Notes: generated by a model not told the origin, from the sequence alone. A stretch of 21,932 bases of DNA from Coriobacteriales bacterium (GCA_031268525.1 JAIRXA010000190.1:1-21932), one strand, 5' to 3'. Numbered from the stretch's first letter, positions 1-8,787 are shown. A program made the numbers and translations.

Positions 1-366
1 CCCGGCAGGCACATCACCGAAGACATCGTCTGAGGGGATCACTTCAGCCAGGTCGGGCACCGTCATGACCCTGTGCGAACGCTCCCGTGCCCAGTTGAGC
101 GCCTGGTTGCGCGCTACCACCGCGAGCCAGGGTTTCAAGCGACTATCCGCTCGCAGGCGCGGGGCCGTGCGCCACAGGGCGACGAATACGTCGGAAACAA
201 GCTCCTCGCAGTCCTCCGAGCGCAGTTGACCGCGTGCGTCGTCCAGAGTGTGCCGCACGACGGCGGCGACATAGCCACCATACTCGTCGATGGCTCGCTC
301 AAGGGCCTGCCTGTCGCCTTTTCTCAAAGCCTTGAGAAGACGGCGATCCGAATCGGGTGAATTCAT
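1..366 (-). CDS. ECF-type RNA polymerase sigma-70 factor, N-terminal part (cut by window edge)
   Basis: I translated the minus strand from the ATG whose complement is at 364-366. The frame stays open for 122 codons to the window edge, so the C-terminus (region 4) is missing here. The protein begins MNSPDSDRRLLKALRKGD. Region 2 is recognisable: residues about 57-100 contain DCEELVSDVFVALWRTAPRL followed by KPWLAVVARNQALNWAR, the helix that binds core polymerase and melts the -10 element. Such factors direct polymerase to a small regulon and are usually followed by an anti-sigma gene, which would lie left of the window. The start has a modest ribosome site (AAGAAAGGCAGG) upstream. It is divergent from the BMP lipoprotein gene, so 367-681 should hold two promoters. 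The family call is strong; the regulon cannot be told. Confidence 0.88.
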   Translation of the reverse strand, partial: MNSPDSDRRLLKALRKGDRQALERAIDEYGGYVAAVVRHTLDDARGQLRSEDCEELVSDVFVALWRTAPRLRADSRLKPWLAVVARNQALNWARERSHRVMTVPDLAEVIPSDDVFGDVPAG

Positions 367-527
367 AACCTGCCTTTCTTATCCAAGAGAGCCGACAGTA
401 TGACATGTCGATAACAGGAACACCAAAAGAGCAGTTCTGGTTGCGGGATGTGCACGCTTTGTAGGGCAGCCATCCCTTCGTTTCTGTGAAATCGGTGTTA
501 ATTCCTGCATATCCCGTATATCGAGTC

Positions 528-556
528 TAGGCAATCCGACGACAATGCAATAAAAT
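528..556 (+). promoter_or_regulatory. Candidate promoter for the BMP transporter operon
   Basis: TAGGCA (528-533) and TAAAAT (551-556) are separated by 17 bases, matching 4 of 6 and 5 of 6 consensus positions. Transcription from here would give a leader of about 120 bases before the lipoprotein gene. It is the best pair I see in the 315-base divergent region 367-681, but it is a match by eye only. Confidence 0.3.
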
Positions 557-640
557 CAATGAAGGTTGGAGAAAGAGTTTGCAGTCTTGGCGTTCGTCGC
601 TCTCGAGGAATCGGTATGCCTTGACTCTGCAAACCATGAC

Positions 641-656
641 GATGCCCGAGGGCATC
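641..656 (+). promoter_or_regulatory. Short perfect hairpin in the leader of the BMP gene
   Basis: GATGCC and GGCATC flank the tetraloop CGAG, 25 bases before the ATG at 682 and just upstream of the ribosome site GAGGAAG. No T tract follows, so it is not a terminator. It could stabilise the mRNA or modulate translation. I saw no purine-riboswitch core around it. Confidence 0.3.
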
Positions 657-681
657 ACAGGGAAGAAATGAGGAAGAAACG

Positions 682-1863
682 ATGAAGAAGAAGGTATTGG
701 CGCTTGTACTGGCGCTGGCATTGATGCTCACGATGCTGGCTGGTTGCGGCACACCCGCGTCGCAGGAGGGAAACACGACACCGGAGGGCGGCACCGATGC
801 TGGTACGGCGATCACTCTCGACACGATCAAGGTTGGATTCGTGCACGTCTCTGATCAAAGCGACATGGGTTACACCTACAATCATGATATCGGCACGCAG
901 GAAATGCAGGCAGCACTCGGTCTGCGCGATGACCAGATCATCAACAAGTTCAATATCCCCGAGGGTGCTGAATGCGCGGCGGCGCTGCAGGAGTTGATCG
1001 ATCAGGGTTGCAACATCATCTTCGCGACGAGCTTTGGTTTTGAGGATTACGTCAAGGAGGCTGCCGCCGCGAACCCCGATGTGCAGTTCTGCCATGCCAC
1101 CGGCTATCAGGCTGCCGGCTCGGGCCTGTCGAACTTCCACAACTATTTTGCCTCTGTCTATGAAGCGCGCTACCTGGCAGGAATCGCGGCGGGCCTAAAG
1201 ACCGAGACCAACAGGCTCGGCTACGTTGCCGCTTTCCCCTTTGCTGAGGTCATCAGCGGCTATACCGCCTTCTACCTCGGTGCCAAGAGCGTTAATCCCG
1301 ACGTGACGATGGACGTCATGTATACCAATTCGTGGAATGATCCAACCGTCGAGGCCCAGGTCGCCAAGGCGCTCATCGAGCGCGGTTGCGACGTCATCTC
1401 CCAGCACTCTGATTCCACGGCACCAGCGACGACCGCGGAAGAAAACGGCGTGTGGCAGGTTGGCTACAACAACGACATGATCCCCGCTGCGCCAGACGCT
1501 TCGCTGATCTCGGCGCGTATCAACTGGGGCATCTATGTCACGGAAGCCGTACAGACGCTTCTCGACGGTGGGCAAATCCCGGTTGACTGGTGTAAGGGCC
1601 TTGCTGACGGCGCGGTCTACCTCTCGCCTCTGAATGCCGCAATTGCCGCAGATGGCACACAGGCTGCCATTTCTGATGCCGAGGCAAAGTTGCTTTCTGG
1701 TGAGGTGCACGTCTTCGGTGGCCCCCTGACAGGCAACGGCGTTGATTTTGACGGTAACCCCATCTCCATCGACATCCCCGCTGGCGATTACTATCATGAA
1801 CAGGAGGAGGCCTCGGCGCCTTCCTGGGGCTACGTTGTGCCCGGGTGCACGGTGATCGAATAA
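682..1863 (+). CDS. BMP-family (PnrA/Med-like) lipoprotein, substrate-binding protein of a nucleoside-type ABC importer
   Basis: This 393-aa protein starts with a lipoprotein signal peptide: MKKK, a hydrophobic stretch, then the lipobox LAGC with Cys22 as lipid anchor. A Gly/Thr/Glu-rich linker follows, then a periplasmic-binding-like fold (about 45-390) starting IKVGFVHVSDQSDMGYTYNH, which is typical of Bmp proteins. Proteins of this family bind purine nucleosides or related ligands outside the membrane and deliver them to the permeases. The ATG at 682 has GAGGAAG upstream at good spacing. It leads a four-gene importer operon whose ATPase and two permeases lie at 1937-5681; a stem-loop after its stop may let it be made in excess. 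The ligand is inferred from family only; autoinducer-2-like or other ligands cannot be excluded. Confidence 0.92.
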   Translation: MKKKVLALVLALALMLTMLAGCGTPASQEGNTTPEGGTDAGTAITLDTIKVGFVHVSDQSDMGYTYNHDIGTQEMQAALGLRDDQIINKFNIPEGAECAAALQELIDQGCNIIFATSFGFEDYVKEAAAANPDVQFCHATGYQAAGSGLSNFHNYFASVYEARYLAGIAAGLKTETNRLGYVAAFPFAEVISGYTAFYLGAKSVNPDVTMDVMYTNSWNDPTVEAQVAKALIERGCDVISQHSDSTAPATTAEENGVWQVGYNNDMIPAAPDASLISARINWGIYVTEAVQTLLDGGQIPVDWCKGLADGAVYLSPLNAAIAADGTQAAISDAEAKLLSGEVHVFGGPLTGNGVDFDGNPISIDIPAGDYYHEQEEASAPSWGYVVPGCTVIE

Positions 1864-1878
1864 AGCTTTCCCATCGGA

Positions 1879-1902
1879 GGGGCGGGTTGTCTGACCTGCC
1901 CC
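1879..1902 (+). promoter_or_regulatory. Intercistronic stem-loop between binding protein and ATPase genes
   Basis: GGGGCGGGT (1879-1887) pairs over all nine positions, one as G-U, with ACCTGCCCC (1894-1902) around a 6-base loop. It sits 15 bases after the stop of the lipoprotein gene. Only a weak T-containing stretch follows, so it probably acts as a partial terminator or as a 3'-end stabiliser of the upstream message. Such hairpins commonly produce binding protein in excess over membrane components. Confidence 0.5.
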
Positions 1903-1936
1903 CTGGTTCTTGCAATCCGACGAAGGGGTCAGTCGC

Positions 1937-3490
1937 GTGAATGACGATAATCATGCCATCCAGATGGAGGGCATCCATAAGTTCTTTGGCAAGGTTCATG
2001 CAAATAAAGACGTGCATCTCGATCTGCGCACGGGCGAGATACTCGCGCTGCTTGGCGAGAATGGCAGCGGTAAGACGACTCTGGTGAACATGCTTTCGGG
2101 CGTCTATTTTCCCGATCATGGCGAGATATCCGTGCATGGTCGTCCGGTGACCATCCGATCGCCCAGGGACGCATTCGATCTCGGTATCGGCATGATCCAC
2201 CAGCATTTCAAGCTGATACCGGTGCTCACGGCGGCGGAAAACATCGCACTGGGCTTCGGCGAGGGACTGACCATAAGCCGCAAACGCATCAACGCTGAGG
2301 TCGCCGAACTTGCGGCACGCTATGGTTTTGAGCTTGATCCAACTCAGAAAGTCTACGATATGTCTGTTTCGCAGAAACAGACCATCGAGATCATCAAGGT
2401 GCTCTATCGCGGCGCGGACATCCTGATCCTGGACGAACCGACCGCCGTACTCACGCCCCTTGAGACCGAAAAACTCTTCGCGGTTCTGCGCAACATGAAG
2501 GCCGACGGCAAATCGATCATCATCATCACCCACAAGCTCAACGAGGTTTTGGCAATCTCAGATCGCGTTGAGATACTGCGTAAGGGCGAGTTCATCGGCG
2601 TTGTGAAGACTGCCAATACCAATCAGACGCAGCTTACCGAGATGATGGTTGGACGCCCGGTCTCGCTGAGTATCGAGCGCCCTGAGCCTGCGACCGAGTG
2701 CGACAGGCTTCAGGTCATCGGCCTGACCTGCCTGAATAATGAGGGGGTCAAAACTCTTGACGATGTGAGCTTTGCGGCAAGGTCTGGCGAAATTCTCGGA
2801 ATAGCAGGTATCGCCGGCAGCGGCCAGAAGGAACTCTGCGAAGCCATTGCCGGCCTGTATCCATCCATCGGAGGATCGGTACTCTACACCAACGATCAAG
2901 AGGGAACGCCTGTCCGTGAGCGCATCTTGGGTTTGTCGCCGGACGCCATTGTCAAAAAGGGCATCTCGATGGCCTTCGTGCCTGAGGATCGTTTGGGGAT
3001 GGGTCTGGTTGCGGCGATGGATATCACAGATAATGTCATGCTACGAAGCTATAAAGACAACAGGGGACCCTTTGTCGATCGCAGAAAGCCAAAGGAGCTG
3101 GCCGAGCGCCTCATCAAAGAGCTCGAAATCGTCACGCCAGGTACCTCGACGGCGGTCGGGCGCCTCTCGGGGGGCAACGTCCAAAAGGTTCTGCTTGGTC
3201 GTGAAATCGCCTTGCAGCCCGGTGTCCTGATCGTTGCCTATCCAGTGCGCGGCCTGGACATCAATTCCTCATACAAGATATACGATCTGCTCAACGAGCA
3301 AAAAGCCCGTGGGGTGGCGGTCATCTTCATCGGCGAGGACCTTGATGTGCTGATGGAGATAGCCGACCGTCTGCTGGTATTGTGTGGCGGCAAGGTAAGC
3401 GGCATCGTCGATCCGCGCGAAGTGACCAAGGAGGATGTTGGTTTGATGATGACACAGGTGGCCCAAAATGACGGGGAGGTGGCCGCATGA
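1937..3490 (+). CDS. Double ATP-binding subunit of a nucleoside-type ABC importer (YufO/NupA-like)
   Basis: Two ABC domains sit in one 517-aa chain. Domain 1 has Walker A GENGSGKTT, a VSQKQ signature and Walker B ILILDEPTAVLTPLE. Domain 2 has the degenerate Walker A GIAGSGQKE usual in the RbsA/YufO family, signature LSGGNVQKV and a Walker B region LIVAYPVRGLD, in which the usual AQPTRGLD is altered. It hydrolyses ATP in the cytoplasm to drive the permeases encoded next. I chose the GTG at 1937 because GAAGGGG lies eight bases upstream; a TTG at 1910 in the same frame has no ribosome site and touches the stem-loop region. The last four bases overlap the first permease as ATGA, so translation is coupled. 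Confidence 0.92.
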   Translation: MNDDNHAIQMEGIHKFFGKVHANKDVHLDLRTGEILALLGENGSGKTTLVNMLSGVYFPDHGEISVHGRPVTIRSPRDAFDLGIGMIHQHFKLIPVLTAAENIALGFGEGLTISRKRINAEVAELAARYGFELDPTQKVYDMSVSQKQTIEIIKVLYRGADILILDEPTAVLTPLETEKLFAVLRNMKADGKSIIIITHKLNEVLAISDRVEILRKGEFIGVVKTANTNQTQLTEMMVGRPVSLSIERPEPATECDRLQVIGLTCLNNEGVKTLDDVSFAARSGEILGIAGIAGSGQKELCEAIAGLYPSIGGSVLYTNDQEGTPVRERILGLSPDAIVKKGISMAFVPEDRLGMGLVAAMDITDNVMLRSYKDNRGPFVDRRKPKELAERLIKELEIVTPGTSTAVGRLSGGNVQKVLLGREIALQPGVLIVAYPVRGLDINSSYKIYDLLNEQKARGVAVIFIGEDLDVLMEIADRLLVLCGGKVSGIVDPREVTKEDVGLMMTQVAQNDGEVAA

Positions 3491-4692
3491 GCGCAGTGAA
3501 GACCAAACGTGAGCCCTTGCTGCGTATGGTCAAGCGCGACGACCTTGCGCCGCGGCGCGCCTGGGCCTTTCGGGGTATCGCCTTTGTGGCTGCCCTGATC
3601 ACCGGCGGTCTGCTCATTGCCGTGCTCGGTCATAATCCTCTTTTGGTTTACAAGGATATGATCGTTGGCTCCTGGGGGTCGCCAACCGTCATCAAGGAGA
3701 CGGTCAAGCTCGCGATCCCACTCTTGATCTGCGCCCTCGGTCTGGCATTGGCCTTCAAGATGAAGTTCTGGAACATCGGGGGAGAGGGGCAGGTTATTGT
3801 CGGCGCCATTGCGGCTGGCTATTTTGGATTCTTCATGGCCGACTTCCTGACGCGTCCCATGCTGATCGCAGTCATGTTCATCGCTGGCGTACTCGCCGGC
3901 GGTATCTATGGTCTGATCCCCGCTTTCTTCAAAGCCAGATGGAACACCAACGAGACCCTCTTCACTCTGATGCTCAACTATGTGGCACTGGCGGTCATCA
4001 AGTACCTGATGAACGGCCCCTGGAAGGCCCCGGGTTCCAGCTTTCCCAAGATGCCGATGCTCGTGCCTGGCGGACGCCTGACGACCATCCTCGGGGTACA
4101 TTGGGGCTGGATACTCGCCCTTATCCTCATCGTCGTCGCCTGGTTCTATTTTAATCGTACCAAGCAGGGCTATGAGCTCGCGGTTGTTGGGGAGAGTGAG
4201 AACACCGCGCGTTACGTGGGCATCAATGTCAGGCGCGTCATCATGCGCACGATGTTTCTTTCCGGCGCGCTCTGTGGTCTGGTGGGTTTCCTGCAATTCG
4301 CGGGTGCTGACTACACGATCACTGAGGGTATCGCCGGCGGGGTAGGTTTTACGGCCATTACGGTTGCCTGGCTCGCGAAGATGAACCCTTTTGGGATGCT
4401 CGTCGTCTCGGTCTTCATCGCGATGCTGGAACGTGGTTCGAATACGATCCAGACCATCTATAAGATTCCTGCTTCAGCCTCCTCGCTGCTCATCGGCATC
4501 ATCCTGTTTTTCATGCTCGGGTGTGAGTTCTTCATCACGTACCGCCTGGTCTGGCGTGGGAAGGGCGTGGCAGACGCCGAGGACACCAACCCATCCGTGG
4601 GGGCTTCCGTAGAGGCGACGGGCGATCCGCCTGTCGAAAAGGGCGATTCCGCAGTCAGAGATTCGGCGGCCAGAGGAGGTGTTGCGTCATGA
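3487..4692 (+). CDS. ABC importer permease, BPD_transp_2 family (nucleoside type, NupP-like)
   Basis: The 401-aa protein has about nine hydrophobic segments and a stretch around LAFKMKFWNIGGEGQVIVGA that marks the inner-membrane permeases of BMP-type importers; the FWNIG...GQ motif lies near the ATPase contact. The N-terminus is basic and cytoplasmic. The C-terminus ends in a hydrophilic tail of about 40 residues rich in Asp, Glu, Pro and Ala, which is longer than I expect for the family. The start overlaps the ATPase stop as ATGA and its own stop overlaps the next permease the same way. Together with that permease it should form the heterodimeric channel for the ligand bound by the lipoprotein at 682. 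Confidence 0.9.
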   Translation: MSAVKTKREPLLRMVKRDDLAPRRAWAFRGIAFVAALITGGLLIAVLGHNPLLVYKDMIVGSWGSPTVIKETVKLAIPLLICALGLALAFKMKFWNIGGEGQVIVGAIAAGYFGFFMADFLTRPMLIAVMFIAGVLAGGIYGLIPAFFKARWNTNETLFTLMLNYVALAVIKYLMNGPWKAPGSSFPKMPMLVPGGRLTTILGVHWGWILALILIVVAWFYFNRTKQGYELAVVGESENTARYVGINVRRVIMRTMFLSGALCGLVGFLQFAGADYTITEGIAGGVGFTAITVAWLAKMNPFGMLVVSVFIAMLERGSNTIQTIYKIPASASSLLIGIILFFMLGCEFFITYRLVWRGKGVADAEDTNPSVGASVEATGDPPVEKGDSAVRDSAARGGVAS

Positions 4693-5681
4693 TCGATACC
4701 GCGACTGCTCTGCTGATGGCGGCTGTGCTTGCCGGAACACCCCTTTTGCTCGGTGCGCTCGGCGAGATACTTACCGAGAAATCCGGCAACCTCAACCTTG
4801 GTGTCGAGGGCATGATGTTCATGGGCGCTATCGCGGGCCTGATCGGTTCCTACTCCTATGAGCAGGCATTGACGGCCGCCGGTTTCGAGCCCAGCGGCGC
4901 GATATCCGCGCTGGTTGCTCTCATCGTCTCTTTCCTCGCGGGTGCGTTCGGCGCGCTTATCTATGCCTTTCTGACCATTACGCTGCGTGCCAATCAAAAC
5001 GTCACCGGTCTGATTCTGACCATCTTTGGCACGGGGTTCGGCAACTTCTTTGGGGAGTACTTCGGGCTGAAGGCCGGAGGCTATGTGACCGTGAGTTCGG
5101 TGACGAAGGCAGCCTTCTCACCGATTCATTTTCCGTTGCTCTCCGACATCCCGGTGCTCGGCAAGTTGTTGTTTCAGTATAACTGGATGGTCTATTTCGC
5201 CGTCGCGGTGGCGCTGGTGATGTTTTGGTTTTTCAGAAAGTCGCGTTTTGGCCTGAATCTGCGAGCGGTGGGAGAAGATCCTGCGGCCGCCGACGCCGCC
5301 GGTATCAGTGTGGCACGCTATCGCTATCTTGCTACGGTCATCGGTGGAGGCATCTGCGGGATCGGTGGCATGTATATGAGCATGGTGACGACCTCCGGCG
5401 TCTGGGTGCACGGTTGTGTGACCGGTTATGGCTGGTTGGCTGTGGCCCTGGTTATCTTTGCGACCTGGAGTCCTCTCCGGGGAGTGCTCGTCGCAGTTAT
5501 CTTTGGTGGACTGATGATCATGCGAATGTACATCACCATCCCTGGCTTGCCCGCACAGATCTACGACATGGTGCCCTATCTGGCCACCATCCTGGTGCTC
5601 ATCATCACGAGCGTGCGCCAGAGTAAGGAACATGCGATGCCTGCGGGCTGCGGTTTGAACTATTTTCGCGAGGATCGTTAG
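4689..5681 (+). CDS. Second ABC importer permease, BPD_transp_2 family (NupQ-like)
   Basis: A 330-aa hydrophobic protein with the hallmark stretch LTEKSGNLNLGVEGMMFMGA near residue 30, typical of the smaller permease of BMP-type nucleoside importers. A later cytoplasmic loop reads RAVGEDPAAADAAGISVARYRY, the usual coupling-helix region that contacts the ATPase. The ATG at 4689 lies inside the stop of the previous gene (ATGA), so the two permeases are made together. It is the last gene of the importer; a 100-base gap with its own ribosome site leads to the amino-acid exporter gene at 5782. Confidence 0.9.
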   Translation: MIDTATALLMAAVLAGTPLLLGALGEILTEKSGNLNLGVEGMMFMGAIAGLIGSYSYEQALTAAGFEPSGAISALVALIVSFLAGAFGALIYAFLTITLRANQNVTGLILTIFGTGFGNFFGEYFGLKAGGYVTVSSVTKAAFSPIHFPLLSDIPVLGKLLFQYNWMVYFAVAVALVMFWFFRKSRFGLNLRAVGEDPAAADAAGISVARYRYLATVIGGGICGIGGMYMSMVTTSGVWVHGCVTGYGWLAVALVIFATWSPLRGVLVAVIFGGLMIMRMYITIPGLPAQIYDMVPYLATILVLIITSVRQSKEHAMPAGCGLNYFREDR

Positions 5682-5781
5682 CGACATGAATGTCTGCGGT
5701 GCGCCCGAAAGTTCCTTCGATCTGCTGACCGGTATCGGTATTTCAGCCCCTCAGTTCAGACCGAATGAATGAAGGAATATC

Positions 5782-7065
5782 ATGAGTCTGAAAGAGCAGG
5801 GTTGCAACACATCAAGAGTACAGGATAGTGACAAGCTTGGTCTGCTGGCCATACGTGCTGGCGAGATCATGCTGAGGAGTGGCGCGGAGATCTATCGCGT
5901 TGAGGACGCCGTGACCGCAATCTGTAAGGCCCGGAATATCCCCTATGTTGAGTGCTTTGCAACGACAACGGGGATATTCCTGTCTTTTGGCGACAGCGCG
6001 CCGGGCGGTCAACTCGAAAGCATCATCAAGCGCGTACCCGCTATCTCCACAGATTTGGAGAAGGTCTCGCTGGTCAACGATCTGGTACGGAAGTTCTCGG
6101 GTAGCGAGATGAGCGTTGCCGAGGGGCTGACCGCACTGGATAGCGTCGATGCGACGCGGCATTTCAGCCTTGCGGTGCGCCTGATCGCTGCAGCGCTGCT
6201 TGCAGCCTTTTTCGCCCTGATGAACAGCGGGGGCTTTGTGGACGGCGCTCTCTCCCTGGGTATAGGCGTGCTCACCTACCTGCTCTCTCTTGGTATCGAG
6301 CGTCTTCACATCAATCGCTTCATCGTCATCTTTGTGAGTTGCGCCTTTTGCGCCGCGCTCTCGCTGGTGGCCTTCAATCTGGGCCTCGGAGGCTCGCTTG
6401 CCGCAATCATCATCGGCGGTATCACGGTCTTCTTGCCCGGCGTTGCCATCACCAACGCCGTGCGCGACCTGCTGGCGGGAGACATGCTTGCAGGCACCGC
6501 ACGAGTATCCGAGGCATTGCTCATCACTGTCGCTATCGCCGCCGGTGTGGGCATCCTGCTCCACCTTGCGCCCGCCGCTACTCGCATGGATGTTACCGTC
6601 TGGCTGCCGATCCCCCTGCAGTTCGTCTTTGCCATCGTTGGTACACTCGGGGTTTCCATCATCGTCAATATCCCGCGTCGCTACCTTCTGCCGACTTCCC
6701 TCATTGCCGCCTGCGGTTGGGCGATCTTCTACAGCTTCATATTTTATGGCAACTCACGTCTGTTTGGCTGTTTTCTGGGCGCATGCCTCGTTGCTCTGCT
6801 CGCCGAGGTCTGTGCGCGCCTGTCAAAGGAAGCCGCAACCCTGTTCATCATCCCAGCGATCTTTCCCCTGGTTCCCGGTATTGGCATGTATAACACGATG
6901 CTCCAGCTGATTGAAGGCAATTACGATCTGGCCGTGCGCATCGGTGCCGAAGCGTTGTTCATGGCGGGCGGCATCGCTCTGGCTCTGCTCGTCATCATCT
7001 CCCTGGCACGCATAGCTCGTGCTGTTGTAAGATGGATCAACGATTCGCTCCGCATGAGAATGTAG
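5782..7065 (+). CDS. Threonine/serine exporter family protein (ThrE type, both halves fused)
   Basis: The 427-aa protein has an N-terminal soluble domain with LLAIRAGEIMLRSGAEIYRV and later ECFATTTGIFLSF, the hallmark of the ThrE (DUF1212) domain. About ten hydrophobic segments follow; the second half (from about residue 280) corresponds to the ThrE_2 (DUF3815) half. Some bacteria split these halves into two genes (YjjP/YjjB); here they are one chain, as in corynebacterial ThrE. Proteins of the family export threonine, serine or small acids, using the proton-motive force. The start is supported by GAAGGAAT eight bases upstream. Its TAG stop is part of the first copy of the GTAGGGGC repeat at 7062, so the last residues may have been changed by that repeat. 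Confidence 0.88.
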   Translation: MSLKEQGCNTSRVQDSDKLGLLAIRAGEIMLRSGAEIYRVEDAVTAICKARNIPYVECFATTTGIFLSFGDSAPGGQLESIIKRVPAISTDLEKVSLVNDLVRKFSGSEMSVAEGLTALDSVDATRHFSLAVRLIAAALLAAFFALMNSGGFVDGALSLGIGVLTYLLSLGIERLHINRFIVIFVSCAFCAALSLVAFNLGLGGSLAAIIIGGITVFLPGVAITNAVRDLLAGDMLAGTARVSEALLITVAIAAGVGILLHLAPAATRMDVTVWLPIPLQFVFAIVGTLGVSIIVNIPRRYLLPTSLIAACGWAIFYSFIFYGNSRLFGCFLGACLVALLAEVCARLSKEAATLFIIPAIFPLVPGIGMYNTMLQLIEGNYDLAVRIGAEALFMAGGIALALLVIISLARIARAVVRWINDSLRMRM

Positions 7066-7191
7066 GGGCACGGGCAACCCTGCAGGTTCCGCCAGGTGTA
7101 GGGGCACGGCAACCCTGCAGGTTCCGCCAGGTGTAGGGGCACGGCAACCCTGCAGGTTCCGCCAGGTGTAGGGGCGGGCTCTGACCGCCCG
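7062..7191. repeat. Tandem GTAGGGGC repeats, three full copies and one divergent copy
   Basis: Copies lie at 7062-7097 (36 bases, one extra G), 7098-7132 and 7133-7167 (35 bases each, identical to each other as read). The fourth copy at 7168-7191 shares the GTAGGGGC head and then forms GGGCGG/CCGCCC. Each full unit contains the near-palindrome AACCCTGCAGGTT. The same head and a GCACGGCAACC core recur at 9764-9806, so this is a dispersed family. The first copy supplies the stop codon of the exporter gene. No coding function is apparent. Confidence 0.85.
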
Positions 7192-7422
7192 TGCAAGCAC
7201 GTATGACGTCCCTTCTCGCTCATGTGTATTGTGGCCGGAATACTGGTATTCTATCTCTGGGTTACTCTAGGTTACTCTAACCGAAGCGGCGTTGTGCTGG
7301 TGAATACGGCACTATTTGTGAAGGTCTCGGCTGGCGCATCGCGTCCAGCTCGGCGATACGTGGTGGTACGAAGCGAAAGACGGGTGCTCTGACAGATGGC
7401 GGAAATACGAAAGGCGGCTGTG
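7192..7422. other. Intergenic region before the CCA-transferase gene
   Basis: About 230 bases without a convincing gene. The only structure I see is a perfect tandem decamer GGTTACTCTA at 7260-7269 and 7270-7279. No tRNA, hairpin terminator or clear promoter was recognised, although the next gene must be transcribed from somewhere here or by read-through. Confidence 0.5.
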
Positions 7423-8787
7423 ATGGGAGCATCCCCGCAGGTGGTGCTCGCGATTCCTCCACAGGTGACTACGCTGATTGAAGCCTTGGAGGTAGGCGGA
7501 TTCGAGGCTTGGGTCGTCGGTGGTTGTGTGCGGGATCAGCTTTTGGGCCGTGAGCCAAAGGATTGGGACATTACCACCTCAGCAAAGCCTGGTCAGGCGA
7601 AGCGTCTGCTTGGACCCACGGGAGCACGCCTGATCGACACGGGAATAGCGCACGGTACCCTGACCGTCATTCTTGATGGACTGCCCATAGAGCTTACGAC
7701 CTATCGAGTTGAGGCGCGCTATCTGGACGGAAGACATCCTTCCAAGGTTGATTTCGTTACCAGCCTTACCGAAGACCTTGGGCGGCGCGACTTCACGATG
7801 AACGCAATCGCCTGGCATCCTCAGCGCGGGCTTGCCGACCCCTATGGCGGGCAGACCGATATTGCTGCGCGGCTCATTCGCACCGTCGGTGACGCCAATC
7901 AGCGCCTGAGCGAGGATGCCCTGCGCATCCTTCGTGCTCTGCGTTTTGCTTCCGAGCTGAGCTTTGCTCTGGCCGATGATCTCGCTGGCGCATTGCATGC
8001 AAGATGCCAGCTCTTGGCCAGAGTGGCACCCGAGCGTCTGATGCCCGAGTTGCTGCGTCTTCTGTGTGGCGATGAGGTGCTCGAGGTGCTTTTGGCGTAT
8101 CCCGATGTCCTGGCGGTTATGATTCCAGAGATCACTGCGACTATCGGCTTTGAGCAGCATACGCCCTACCATGCCTGGGATGTCTGGGAACATACGGCAC
8201 GAGCCGTCGCAGCCTCCGAACCCGATCCTCTCGTGCGCCTCTCGCTGCTGATGCACGATCTGGGCAAACCCGCCACCTTTTTCACCGGTGAGGATGGCCG
8301 GGGGCATTTCTATGGCCATAACATGGTCGGCGAAAAGCTCGCGCGAGCTCGCCTGAGCGCGTTGCGCGCCGACAATGAAACGATCGACGCGGTTGCCGAG
8401 ATGGTTCGCTGGCATCAGGAAAACATCAAGCCGGAAAATCTCCTACGCTGGCTTAACCGCCTGGGTGAGGAGCATCTGCGCAAACTGCTGGCAGTCAAGC
8501 AGGGAGACATGGCGGCACATGCCGGCGATCTGGTAAACGAACGCCTGGAGCGTATCGCGACTACCCGGCAGGCTCTCGAGGATCTCCTTGCAAGCGCGCC
8601 AGCCTATCGGCGGGTCGATCTGGCAGTGGATGGTTATGACCTAATGGAACTCGGCTTTGAGCCGGGCAAGCGACTCGGACGGGCTCTCGACGCTCTGCTC
8701 GACGCTGTTATTGGAGACTCCGTACCCAACGACCGCGAAGCTCTGCTTATTGCCGCTCGCTCCCTTCTCGCAGATGAAACGCTATAA
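7423..8787 (+). CDS. cca: CCA tRNA nucleotidyltransferase, class II, with HD domain
   Basis: The enzyme adds or repairs the 3' CCA end of tRNAs from CTP and ATP. The nucleotidyltransferase head shows VVGGCVRDQLLG (about 31-42) and catalytic DWD (47-49). The RRDFTMNAIA motif and the RLIRTVGDANQRLSEDALRI stretch of the tRNA-binding neck follow, in the usual class II order. A C-terminal HD domain begins near HTPYHAWDVWEHT with metal residues in LLMHDLGKP, as in bacterial CCA enzymes with phosphohydrolase activity. Length from this start is 454 aa, normal for the family. ATG 7423 is preferred because GAAAGG lies eight bases upstream; ATG 7396 is in frame but lacks a ribosome site. The gene appears monocistronic or read with the response regulator 57 bases downstream. 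Confidence 0.93.
   Translation: MGASPQVVLAIPPQVTTLIEALEVGGFEAWVVGGCVRDQLLGREPKDWDITTSAKPGQAKRLLGPTGARLIDTGIAHGTLTVILDGLPIELTTYRVEARYLDGRHPSKVDFVTSLTEDLGRRDFTMNAIAWHPQRGLADPYGGQTDIAARLIRTVGDANQRLSEDALRILRALRFASELSFALADDLAGALHARCQLLARVAPERLMPELLRLLCGDEVLEVLLAYPDVLAVMIPEITATIGFEQHTPYHAWDVWEHTARAVAASEPDPLVRLSLLMHDLGKPATFFTGEDGRGHFYGHNMVGEKLARARLSALRADNETIDAVAEMVRWHQENIKPENLLRWLNRLGEEHLRKLLAVKQGDMAAHAGDLVNERLERIATTRQALEDLLASAPAYRRVDLAVDGYDLMELGFEPGKRLGRALDALLDAVIGDSVPNDREALLIAARSLLADETL

Noticed and set aside
73..360. Plus-strand 95-codon frame
   Set aside because: It is opposite the sigma-factor fragment, whose region 2 is unmistakable on the minus strand; the plus frame has no recognisable motif.
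367..681. Purine riboswitch ahead of the nucleoside-type importer
   Set aside because: I looked for the conserved three-way junction core and did not see it; only a short hairpin at 641-656.
1910..1936. TTG start for the double ATPase
   Set aside because: No ribosome site; the GTG at 1937 has GAAGGGG at the right distance.
1538..2533. Minus-strand frame of 331 codons
   Set aside because: Antisense to the BMP and ATPase genes, no motif, crosses two genes and the stem-loop.
3238..4296. Minus-strand frame of 352 codons over the ATPase and first permease
   Set aside because: Rich in His, Asp and Gln and without domains; it is the antisense image of well-supported plus-strand genes, common at this GC content.
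7062..7191. CRISPR array
   Set aside because: Units are adjacent with no unique spacers, so this is a tandem repeat.
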